Shown piece by piece: positions 49,665 to 61,600 of a stretch of DNA of 64,000 nucleotides. Both the position numbers and the translations under genes were made by a program. A model generated the notes under the pieces. That model worked only from the letters and a program-made list of their open reading frames with translations. It was not told the DNA's origin and did no database searches. The stretch is from Dreissena polymorpha (taxonomy: Eukaryota > Mollusca > Bivalvia > Myida > Dreissenidae): positions 107,208,689 through 107,272,688 of the forward strand of contig NC_068362.1 of the NCBI RefSeq assembly GCF_020536995.1. Reading direction: 5' to 3'. How positions within the stretch are numbered: position 1 is the first letter of the stretch; every line of letters begins with the position of its first letter.

Positions 49665-51490
49665 ATTTTAGCTCACCTGATTGCTCAGGTGAGCTTTTGT
49701 GATCGGTCTTTGTCCGTCGTGTGTCCGTCCGTCCGTCCGTCCACATTTATTCGTAAACACTCTAGAGGCCACATTTTTTTGTCCGATCTTCATGAAAATT
49801 TGTCAGAAGATTTGGTAAAAAAAGAAAAAACCCTTGTTAACACTGTAGAAGTCACATTTCAAGCCCAATCTTCATGTAACTTTGTCAAAATGTTTGTATT
49901 AATGATATGTTGGTTGAGTTCAAAAGTGGTTCCGGTCCGTTAAAAAACATGGCCGCCAGTTGGCGGGGCAGTTTTTTTTATTTGGCTATAGAGAAACATT
50001 GTAAACACTCTAGAGGCCACATTTCTTGTCCGATCTTCATGAAACTTGGTCAGACGATTTGTCCAATGATACCTTGATCGAGTTCGAAACTGGGTCATGC
50101 TGGGTCAAAGACTAGGTCACTAGGTAAAAAAAAGAAAAACCTTGTAAGCACTTTAGAATTTACATTTCATGCCCAATCTATATGTAACTTCGTCAAAATG
50201 TTTGTTTTAATGATATGTTGGTTGAGTTTAAAGTGTTTCCGGTCCGTTGAAAAACATGGCGGCCAGTGGGTGGGGCACTTTTCCTTGATTGGCTATAGAG
50301 AAAACTTGTGAACAATCTAGAAGTCACAATTTTTGCCCAATCATCATGAAACTTGGTAAAAACATTGGATTTATTGATATCTCGGATAAGTTGGAATATA
50401 GTCTAGATCGGTGAAAAAAACATGGCCGCCAGTGGACGGGGCAGTCTTTTCTATATGCATATCGTGAAAACATGTGAACACACTAAAAGTCACATGTTTG
50501 GCTTAATTTACATGAAATTTGGTCAGAACATTTGTTTCCTTGAGTTGAATTTGAAAGTGGCTCAGGTCCGTTGAAAAACCTGGCTGCCAGGGGGGTTGAC
50601 GCCTTTTCCTTATATTTGTATAGTAAAAAAACATTCTAGAAGTCACTTTTAATGCCCAATCTTCAATGAAACTTAATGAAAACATTGGTTTTATTTATAT
50701 CTTAGATGAGTTCAAAAATGGCCCGGATCGGTCAAAAAACATGGCCGCCAGGTGGTGGGTGGGGCAGTTTTCCTTTGATGACTATAATAGAGAAACCTTG
50801 TGAACACTCTTGAAGTCACCCGTTTTGCCTAATCATTGTGAAACTTAGTCAATACATTGGTTCTATTGATATCTCGTACAAGAGGCATAACGGCTCAGAC
50901 CGGTGAAAAAAAACACACTTTTCAGCTCACCTGATTGCTCAGGTGATGTTTTAGGATTGGTCTGTGTCCATCGTCCATCCGTCCGTCCACATGGGGTTTG
51001 TTAACACTGTAGCATTCACATTTATCAAGTATCCTTTATCAAATTTGCTGAGAAGCTATATGGCCACAAGGTCTCAGTCAAGTTTGATAATGAGCTAAAT
51101 CGCATAATAAATGACAAAATTATTGACGCTAGAGGCCATAGTGTTGGTCCAAAAATGATAATACTTGACAGGAATGTTTTTCTTGATGATATCTAAGAAA
51201 ACTTTTACAGTGGGTCATGTGGGGTCAAAATCTTGGTCATAAGGTCTAAATCTTACAAAAACCTTGTAAACACATGTAGAATTAGCATTACTTGCAAATT
51301 TTTGCATGGCAAAGAAAACATGCAACTGGACAGTACTCAATCAGAATTAATCATATGCTCACACTGCAAAGTAAACAGAAGAGAACCAAGAGTACTGAAT
51401 TTTCAACTAAGCAATGAACAAGGCCTTTGAAAAAAAAGTTGAGCGAACTAGGGCCATCTTGGCCCTCTTGGCCCTCTTGTTTTATAAAAT
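49665..51490 (+). mobile_element. composite bivalve repeat with AGCTCACCTGA hairpin heads
   Basis: The first head is a perfect hairpin, AGCTCACCTGA (49,670-49,680), a 4-base TTGC loop, TCAGGTGAGCT (49,685-49,695), followed by GTCCGTCCGTCCGTCCGTCC. A second head with the same stem start lies at 50,924-50,946. Between them, 'GTGAACACTCTAGA.GTCACA...' units recur at spacings of roughly 135-245 bases from 49,756 on, with CATGGCCGCCAG and TGGCTATAG phrases. The right end, GGGCCATCTTGGCCCTCTTG (51,450-51,478), is a typical tail of this family. It is non-coding and known to me as an abundant dispersed repeat in bivalves. Two tandem or nested copies are likely. Confidence 0.82.
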
Positions 51491-51705
51491 GTGAAGAGTC
51501 TAAATATAATAAGAGTAGTATGCAGAGACAAAGTAAAGAATGGCGAAAGTGGGATGTGGCTGTCTCAATTTTCATCAATAGCCCTTTCAGTTATTGTCGG
51601 GTTTTCATTATCTCCCGTTTGTGACGTCATGATTATCGAGTGTATCGATGGTAAACGAGAACAGAGATCTTGTTTGAAAATGTTTTTTCAACGATGTAAA
51701 TGGAC

Positions 51706-51826
51706 TAAATATATGCACGAAATGTTTGTACTTACCTAATTGTTAAATATATGCACGAAAATGTTTGTACTTACGTAAGTGTTAAATATATGCACCAAAA
51801 TGTTTGTACTTACCTTATTGTTAATA
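51706..51826 (+). repeat. ~39-bp tandem repeat, three copies
   Basis: TAAATATATGCACGAAA(A)TG followed by TTTGTACTTAC(C/G)T.A.TGT repeats three times with 38-40 base spacing and only a few differences, so it is a recent expansion. Confidence 0.88.
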
Positions 51827-53098
51827 ATGTATTATTTTCTAATGAAATGTTGATATTCGGTTTATACTGCTGATAATGCAGCGGTACTGTTCATCAGAGA
51901 ACGTGATCGGAACACTAAATACTGAAAATCCCAAAAATCAAAACAACTAAAACAGCCGTATTATTTCTTACAGTAAGACTTTTATAAATGATGTTTAAAC
52001 ATTAATGAAACATATATTTCTTTGATCACAATTATAAGTCGTGTGGATATTGTTGTTGTTCATGAGTGATCGAACGTGTAAGAGGTAAATTTAATCAATT
52101 GTAAAACAAAGCCCTTAAAAGCGGAATACATAACAATTGTTAAATTTTATTATTTTCTTTTCCATTGAATGGATTTTCGTTTCGTTTACACTGAATGACA
52201 ATATTAATAAATATACGCATACATATGGCAAAAGAACTCTGCATATTATGCAAATTGAACTGTCTTTGCAAGTATATTGGAATCTCTTTACTTATGATAA
52301 GGAGAGATAAAAATCGAGCATTTTATGATCAATAAATCTATATATTTAATTTATTTATTGCAAGTATTGTTTAATCTATTGGTATTGCTTGTTTTCATTA
52401 TGGTGTTTCGTACACTGCAATAACGTACTTGAAATTTACACACGTAAAAGCGGAGTTTACATTTGCCGGTGCCCGTTAAATACCTCTATAGCATAGCAGT
52501 TATATTGCACAATATTTAAACTATTTATAGTTTTTAAACACAGTTTATTATCATTAAACTGGCTAATATTTTAAGACTCGTTCCTGTAAATCCATTTCCG
52601 ATAATGTCTTCATGCTTTTAATGTTAAAATATTTTATTGAAGCAAATGTTCAGTATTTTCCCTTCAAAATTTGGCTCAATATGCCAAGGGTGGATACATG
52701 GGGATATCATAAATTATTTAATTACCAGACACTAGGCTGCAACATGTGGTTTATGCAGGGCCCCAAGTATAGGTCCCTGGGTTTATGACACCTTGTTTAC
52801 TTTGTAATTGTCTGCACAGTATCCGATCATGACGAGTTAATCGGGTTGTGAAGAACAAAGGTGCAATAAAACAACGGGATAAAAATGCTGCAACAGAGAG
52901 TGTCAATATTGGTGTGATCAATTTAATCAAACATTAACATTTATCAATTGAATTTATTTTATGTGTAACAAGGTAAGTTTCTCAATATGTTGCATACATA
53001 AAATCGATATATTTGTTGTTTGTTTTCATCGTTATATGTTTTCGTTCGCTAAATTTAATTTACATGTAATCTGAAATAAAATCATTTTTTATTTACTG
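51827..53098. other. spacer and possible LINE 5' UTR
   Basis: No gene recognised. The last part may be the 5' UTR of the LINE that starts coding at 53,099; I could not find its 5' boundary or a target-site duplication. Confidence 0.4.
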
Positions 53099-56000
53099 AT
53101 GATTGATATAAAAATACTCTTCTACAACTGCCGTGGATTAAATGATTGTAAAAAACGAAATGATGTATTTAATTTTTTAAAAACAAAATTCAAAGCACAT
53201 ATCTATTGTCTACAAGATTGCCACTTCACTCCATCTTTAGAATAGCAAATTTATTCTCAGTGGGATGGTGAATGTTATTTTAGCCATGGTAATTCAAACT
53301 CAAGAGGTGTCTGCATATTATTTCAAAAGAATATACCAGTAACTATTCATGCCATTAAAAAAGACCAGTCTGGGAACTTGTTAATTTTAGATATAACATT
53401 TGATACAAAAAGGTTCACGCTATGTACCTTGTATGGACCTAACACTGATCAACCAAATTTCTACAGTGAATTACTTTCTGACATAGACAACTTAGGAAAT
53501 GATACCTATATTATCTGTGGAGATTTTAATCTTGTATTCGATTCTAAATTAGATTATGTCCATTACAATAATAAAAAGTCAAGAGAATTGTTATCTTCTG
53601 CAATGCATGATAGAAACTTGATAGATAGTTTTAGACTAATGAATGGCACTATTAATCAATACACTTGGCGAAAACCAAACACTCTTCAACAAGGTAGGCT
53701 TGATTTCTTCCTTGTCACTAGTAATCTTGTTCAAAATATTAGAAAATCTGATATACAATCAAGCTACAAATCTGACCATTCAGCTATAACATTAGAATTA
53801 AAAATCTGCGAAACAACCCATGGTAAAGGACTCTGGAAATTCAATAACTCTCTGTTACATGATCAAGAATATCTCGATTGTATGAAAATAAAAATTGGAG
53901 AAATAAAAAAACAATATTGCCTACCTGTATATAACATTGACTCTTTGAACACGATTGATGATTGTGAGATTCAGTTTACCATAAATGACCAGCTTTTTTT
54001 TAGAAACCTTGTTAATGGAAATCAGGGGCAAAACTATCTCATTTTCATCATACAGATCTAAACAGAGGAAAGACAGGGAAGATTTTATTATAAAAAAAAT
54101 GAAATTCTAGAAAAACATATTACTGAAAATAATATTGAAGAACTTCATTTGTTACAGCAGGAACTATCTGATATCCGTGATATTAAAATGAAAGGATCAT
54201 TCATAAGATCCAAAGCAAAATGGATTGATGAAGGCGAAAAACCCACGAAATACTTTTGCAATCGGAAAAACAACACTCATCTAGCAAAACAATACCTTAT
54301 ATTATAAACAATAATGGCCACAATATATATGATCAAAATGAACTTTTAGCAGAAGCTGCCTCATATTACAAGACTTTATACTCCAAAGGTGAAACAAAAG
54401 AAAGTGATAACGCAATATTTGATGAACTTAATTTGATACACGGTGCAAAATTGAATAACGATGAAGCTCATGCATTAGAAGGCATATTGACAATGGAAGA
54501 AATCTCAACTACCTTGAAAAATATGAAACATTTTAAAAGTCCAGGTTCAGATGGCTTGACAACAGAATTTTTTTAAGTTTTCTGGAAAGATCTTAAGTAT
54601 TTCATTTTAAGGAGTCTTAATTATGCTTTTATTTCTGGAGCTATGTCAATCACTCAAAAACAAGGTATTATCACCTGTATACCAAAAGAAAATAAGCCAA
54701 GAACAACCTTTAACAAGCTTAGACCATTAACTCTCTTAAATGTTGTTTACAAAATAGCTTCAGGCACAATTGCAAACAGACTTAAAACAGTTCTTGACAA
54801 ATTAATTTCCAAAGATCAGACTGGATTTATAAAAGGAAATTATAGAGGTGAAAATACTAGACTATTGTATGATATCCTAAAATATACAGAAGATAACAAA
54901 ATCCCAGGATTCTTATTAACGTTAGACTTTGAAAAGGCGTTCGACTCATTGGCATTCAATTTCATTGAAAAAACTCTAATTTATTTTAACTTTGGTCCAA
55001 TGTTCAGAAAATGGATCTCTCTTTTTTTATACAACACTATGTCACCCATTCAAATCAATGGATTCCTGTCTGAATCATTCAAAATTGAAAAAGGCTGCCG
55101 TCAAGGCGATCCGATCAGTTCTTACATTTTTATACTATGTGCAGAAACATTGGCAATCAAAATAAGAAACTCAAAACAAATTAAAGGAATAACTATTGAA
55201 AACATTGAATACAAAATTTCCCAATTTGCAGACGACACATCACTTTTATTAGACGGTTCTGAAAGTTCTCTTAACACAGCACTTGACCTATTGCATACCT
55301 TTGCCCTGGAATCTGGACTAAAAATTAACTATGACAAAACAAAACTCATATGGATAGGCTCCAAGAAATATAGTACACACTCAATAAAAACTAAATACAA
55401 ACTTATATGGGGTTCAACCAATTTCAAAGTACTAGGTATCATATTTGATGTCAACCTAGAGAAAATGATTGATTATAATTATTCTAGCAAATTGACAATG
55501 CTACAAAATATCATAAATTTTTGGAAAAGGAGAAATATCTCACCTTTAGGAAAGATAACTGTAGTTAAATCCATGTTACTCCCCCTTTTCACTCATTTAT
55601 TTATTGCTCTTCCCAGTCCAGGAGTACATATATTACATCAAATACATAATTGTTTTTACAACTTCATATGGGATGGTCCTTTAAAAATCAAACACAATGT
55701 TCTTATCAAACCTTATGAAGAGGGAGGGCTGAATATGGTAGATATATACTCATTTGAAAAAAGTATGAAGCTAACATGGATAAAGAAACTTGCACTATGT
55801 ACAGGGAAATGCTTTGTATTAGTCTATTCACTGTTTGATGTTAAAAAAATGTTAAATATGGGTAATGCATATGTGCAAAAAATTGTTAAAAGATTAACTA
55901 ACACATTTTGGAAAGATGTTCTTAATTACTATAGCATATATGTTAACAAATTTAAGATTTGTACATTTGATGATGTATTAAATATGCCATTATTTTACAA

Positions 56001-57325
56001 TGACAACTTTAAAATTGGTATGAATTGCATTTATGATAAGAACATGTATGAAAGAGGAATTAGACTTGTTAGAGACATATTATGTACCTCTGGAGGGTTT
56101 AAGACCAAGAATGATATTGAGAATTACACTGGAAAAGTGCTAAATTTTTTATTCTATGAAGGAGTTAAAAGAACTGTATCAGATTTTATTAAAAAATCAA
56201 GTTTTGCTACTGTTAACAAGTCAAACACCACTGGAGTATTTTTCTCTTCCTATCTGAATGTTATTGTTTTTAAAGCAAAACCAAATAAATCAATATATAG
56301 CACATATACATTTAATAAAGAAAAACCTACATGTCAAAATAAGTGGAATGAAATATTTAATAACATTGACTGGAAGTTTGTACATAACTTTATTTTTGAA
56401 AACTCCAGAGATACATATATACAATGGCTTCAAACTAGAATTGTACACAGAATCTTGGGTACAAAATCTCTGTTATATTAAATGAAAATTGTTAACGACA
56501 ATCTATGTTCTTTTTGTAAAAAAACATGAGGAAACCTTAACTCATCTTTTCTGGGAATGTGAACACATTCAACCCATTATCAACTATATAAAATATTCAA
56601 TGAATCTAAACAACATCAATTTTCCCAACATCTCTTGCCAAGATGTTCTACTTGGGATTTGTTCTGAAAAAATGACCCCCATTAATATTTTATTTCTTGA
56701 AATGAAAAGGTATGTTTTTATCTGTAAAAAACATAGTAAAATCCCAACAGTACCAGGGCTAAAAAATAGTTTTCAACTAGCATGGGAAATTCAAAAGCAC
56801 ACCATTTGCCAAGGATCGGAATTTCCAAATTGGTCAGTTGTAAGATTATTAATCAATGAACCCATAACTTAAAATGTACTTGCTTTACATTGATGTGCAC
56901 TGAAATGAATGCTTTCAACTATACACTGTGGTTTTGTTTTCACATATTTTTTTTTTGTTCAAACCTACAATTTCTTTACCTTTGACAAAAGAAAACGATG
57001 ATATGTGTAGTACAAATCTCCATATTAAGTATGAAGATCCCTGTGTTATATAGAAAGTATAGTTGCTACTTGTATTTTCTGTGCTTTCACAAAGTTTTTT
57101 ATCTACTATGTATCTATGTATACATTGTACATTGCTAAATATAAACTTGCATCCGCTGTTTATAAACGTGCAAATCATTTAGTTGTATACTAACACAGGC
57201 TGTATTTAATTGCTACTAACACATAATTTTTGTAAGGTATGGAGTAGGATGGCCTCGACCTACACATACCTATTGACGAGGTAAATAAAGTTTTCTTATT
57301 TAAAACAAAAAAAAAAAAAAAAAAA
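53099..57325 (+). mobile_element. L1/Tx1-type LINE, near-complete ORF2 with poly(A) tail
   Basis: ORF2 begins MIDIKILFYNCRGLND at 53,099. The apurinic endonuclease domain has YGPNT, IICGDFN (about 53,510), a GRLDFFLV motif and SDHSAI (about 53,775). The reverse transcriptase follows: FKSPGSDGL, ENKPRTTFNKLRPLTLLN, TLDFEKAFDSL, GCRQGDPISSYIF and the catalytic QFADDTSLLLDGSE (about 55,220-55,260), then a C-terminal CSFCKK..E...HLFWEC knuckle in the next frame. Stops lie at 53,243 and 54,574, and there are frameshifts near 54,000, near 54,100, around 54,250-54,300 and near 56,480. An AATAAA precedes a 19-base A run (57,307-57,325). The pattern of few breaks, preserved motifs and an intact A tail suggests a fairly recent but inactive copy. 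No ORF1 is seen upstream. Confidence 0.92.
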
Positions 57326-58449
57326 CCTTCCCTATATGAGCTTATATGAATGTTATCTCTTTTTGCCAACCAGTGGGCGGATTCTAAACTTTGCAGGTGG
57401 GGTGAAATGACATTTCAATTCCCATTTTCACTGGTAAAGGTCATGTTCCCAAGTTGTAAAAATGCGCTCAAATCATATACCAATGATCAATACCGTTAAC
57501 ATATAAACGTTCGGCGCTTTTTTCAATATTTTGCAATTATATTATCAGCGACACTGTCACTTTTCTCTCAAGCGGATTTTGTATCATCGCATTACGTCAC
57601 ATCCGGCTAAGTTACACAACTCTTACACTAGTAAATGCGAATAACTTAAAGGGTCAATAGGGTGTCACAACCAGAATGTACAATCTTATTATTGCATGAA
57701 GCATTATTTACAATGAAACATTACTACATATAAATGTATTTTACAGGGTTTGCACAGACCTTGAAAAATGCTTGAATTTTAATGTTCTCATTGAAAAGTG
57801 CTAATAAAGGCTGTGGAGTGCTTAAAAAGTAATTATTTGCATATAAAAACTTAAAAATGCTTGAAAAGTGCTTATTTTGGGCTTCAAAAGTGCTTGAAAA
57901 AAGTACCAAGGGTAAACATATATAATTTCATATCTTTTCCATGAGTCCGAAGTCGTTGTTTTTTTCACAATTTTATCTGTTTATACTGGAAGGTACTGGA
58001 TCGGTACGGGTTGGTACGGGTTTTAGAACATAAGGGAGACAACTTCTAATAATCTTCTAATAAAACAACAATGATTTAACACATAGGAGAAACTCTCAAG
58101 GTTTATTTTCAGAACTCAACCACAGGTGGGGTGGGGTCCTATCAGGATGGACAGAGACGTAGATAACAGAGACTGGAGACTCACCCAATTTATATAATAA
58201 AGCGTGCCGAGTTCTCACCCGTTACGGGATTTCGCGAGACTTGAAGAAAAATATAGACGACGCCATTTTGTTTGCGAAGCGGGTAAAAGCTACAAACTAA
58301 AGAGCGAATTTAGAGCGAGTTCTTTGTTGACATTGACTGAATATGTTATTTTTAAATTGCTGGATAATGTTTTCACTAGACCAGTTCAGTAAACAAGGGA
58401 CATCATTGGAAGTTACGGTAAGAATCGTTACGAACATTACTGCATTTTC
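57326..58449. other. spacer with GCTTGAAAAGTGCTT-type repeat
   Basis: At about 57,760-57,905 the phrase (TG)CTTGAAAA(G/A)TGCTT recurs four to five times, a low-copy tandem motif seen in several animal genomes. Near 57,990-58,020 GGTACGGGT repeats. No gene is recognised. Confidence 0.45.
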
Positions 58450-58671
58450 ATTTCCAAATTTGTACTCAAATTATAATTTTATGAGTAAATTATACTTACC
58501 TGACATATGTACTTTAGGATTCTATCTCGGCCCGAAAATAACTCGCTATACGGTAGGCGCCGCATAATAGACGACTACCGGAAATAAACAACTTTCGCGC
58601 ATGCGTATCGTAGTTTCCTCTCCACACGACCTCATGCTCGAATCACTTTTCTTCTCGGCGCCTTCGAAGGC
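58450..58671 (+). repeat. DIRS left inverted terminal repeat
   Basis: It starts ATTTCCAAATTTGTACTC and ends GGCGCCTTCGAAGGC. It pairs with 63,420-63,638 in reverse complement, apart from a small difference near the inner end. Confidence 0.92.
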
Positions 58672-58695
58672 GTTTGTTACTCGCTATTTTTCAGC

Positions 58696-61600
58696 ATGAC
58701 TGAAGTGTTTGTTAAAAATAATAATAATCGTTCTCCGTTTGTGGATAACGAGGAAGAAGATATGGGACACAGTGACGTGAGTAATAACACAGTGTCTGGC
58801 AAGCAGAAAAAAAGACGTTCCAAAGTAGACTTATTAGAGGAACGTTTTGACGAGAAATACGGTAAACTTGAAAATACTTTACACAATATTGTTGCATTGT
58901 TGCAATGCCAGTCACAAAGACATGGTAATTCAACGCAGGGGAATGGCAAAAGCCCCAATTATGACCAGGGGAGTGATAAAAGCCCCAATTTTGAAGAGAG
59001 GACTGGTCAAAGTTCCACAAGTAATCGTCAAGATGACGTACTTTCCATTCATCCTGCTTCCTCTGAACATTTTTCGTTGTCTGATTCAGAAGAAGAAGAC
59101 ACAGAGCACAGTGCTAGTGTACGCAGGTGTTTGAAAGACATTTTTGGAGAAGATGCATGTTTGAAAAAAGATGCACAAAAGCCAACTGGCATTTGCTTAG
59201 AAAATTCGCAGAAAGAAATTTTGGAACAAAGCTATCGGTCTAAAACACCAAATAATGTAACAGCATTTTCTGAAGAGTGCAAAGATTTATTTCCAGTTGA
59301 TGAAGACACTGAACATTTTTTACGTGTACCTACATTGGACGATATTGTAGACACGTGTCTAACAAAGAAGTTTGGTTCTAGAGCTTCATTCGCTAAACAT
59401 GGAACTTTTCTGTTCTCACAACCAAACAAAATGGTGGAGAAGACCGCATACAGAGGACAGCAAAGTGTCTACATGGGTATTGTTACACAGATGTACATGC
59501 AGCAAGCTCTTGCAATGTTAATGGACATGGTTACAGATAAACCAGACATTGAGAAAAAAGTGAAGGACATTTTTGCTTTATCCACACGAAGTCTAGATCA
59601 ATTTGGTAGAGCAGGAGCATTTTTTCATATCATTCGTAGACAAGTCACAATGAGCGAGACTTCTTTATATGAACTTGATGATTCAAGGACAATCAGTAAC
59701 CTACCCTTGAGAGGGGACGGGGTGTTTGGTGAAGAATTGGAAAAGACTCTCAAACAAAAGAAAGACAAAAGAAAAACACTTGAAGAGTTATTGCCAGAAA
59801 AATTGCAAAAGAAGGAAACATATAAGAGGAAAGCCAGTGAACAGACAGAACAGCAAACATCTGTCAAAAGACAATATGTAAAGACAAATACAAGAATGGG
59901 TGTTCAGCCAAATGAATACAATAGAGCGCCACCTACATTTCGCATTCCAAAATACAATGCGGAACCACGAAGTACTTTTCGAACAGAGCTGGTGGCTCGA
60001 GAGGTCGGGGCAACTATGCAGCCAATAACAGACCAAGGGCTACAGTTGCCAAGGTTAGTAAACAATGACCAGTCAGGTTTGTTAATGTTGCGACCGGAGA
60101 TACCAGTAGGGGACAGATTAACTCATTTTCAAAAAAATTGGCAGTTGATTACAACAGACAAATGGGTTTTATCAATTATAAAAGAGGGTTACAAATTGGA
60201 ATTCATAAAGAAACCAATTTTTCAGGGTATAAAACAAACTCATGTCAGTATCGAAAACGAACATATTATGCAGGAAGAAATAGATTCTTTAATGCAAAAA
60301 AAATGCTATAGAAATCGTACCGAAAACAAATTGGACGACAGGTTTTTACAGTACTCTATTTTTAGTCAAGAAAAAGACAGGAGATTTAAGACCAGTCATA
60401 AATCTAAAACCTCTAAATCGGTACCTCCGAAAGCAACATTTCAAGATGGACACATTGACAAAAGTGTTAAATCTAGTTCAAAAGAACGATTGGGCGATAT
60501 CTTTCGACTTAAAAGACGCTTATTTTCACATAGGCATATTCAAGAAACACAGAAAATTCCTCAGATTTGCATGGAAGGGGAAAGTTTTCCAATTCAAAAC
60601 ATTATGTTTCGGACCAACTGTCTCTCCACGAGTTTTCACAAAAATATTGTCAGTTGTTGCAGCTTATCTAAGAGTAAAAGCCATACGATTAGCAGTGTAT
60701 CTGGACGACTGGATACAACTGAATCAAGAAAGACAAATATTACTAACAGAAAGAGAGATAACGCTCAATCTTCTTCTGAATCTAGGTTTCATAATAAACA
60801 AAAACAAATCCACTCTCATTCCTGTACAGATTCTGACATATTTAGGAACAGTTTTTCAATTAAAGAAAGGCCTGGTTTATCCAACGGCAGAAAGATTTCA
60901 GAAATTAGTGAAGGCAATGCATCTACTAATCAATGGTTACACAAAAGCAAGACAATATTTGGTAGTTCTTGGAATGATGGCATCCACACTAGAAATTGTA
61001 CCAAATGCAAGACTGTATATGAGACCCCTTCAAATGCATTTGTTACGAAACTGGAGTCCAGCCAGAATGTCTCTGCACTGGGAGGTCCCATGTACACAGT
61101 CTGTGAAATCCAGTCTCCATTGGTGGTTACATCAAGCCAATTTTCAAAAAGGGGTATCTTTGCAACCAATTCAACCGCAGATAACAATGACTTGCGATGC
61201 ATCAATGGTGGGATGGGGTGGTTTTGTGAACAACCAAGTAGTACAGGGTGTTTGGTCCAGGAACCAGAGTACAGAGCATATAAATTATCTGGAATTGAAG
61301 GCGGTACATCTGTCATTGGAAAATTTTGTTCCGATATTAAAGAACAAACATGTATTGATTCGATCAGACAATTCCAGCACAGTTCAATATTTGAACAAAC
61401 AGGGAGGTACAAAATCGATGAGACTTTGCGAATTAGCTCAGAGAATCTGGTTCCTAGCTCTACACCACAATATGAAATTGAAATCAGTACATATCAAGGG
61501 GCAGACAAATGTATTAGCGGATTTTCTCAGCCGACACCAACTTCAGGCTACAGAATGGTCACTGAACAAGACTGTAGTGAACCATCTGTTTTGGATGTGG

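Noticed and set aside
49662-49943. 93-codon frame across the hairpin repeat
   Set aside because: It is the translated head of a dispersed non-coding repeat.
60930-61412. 160-codon minus-strand frame inside DIRS
   Set aside because: A shadow of the reverse transcriptase/RNase H coding region.
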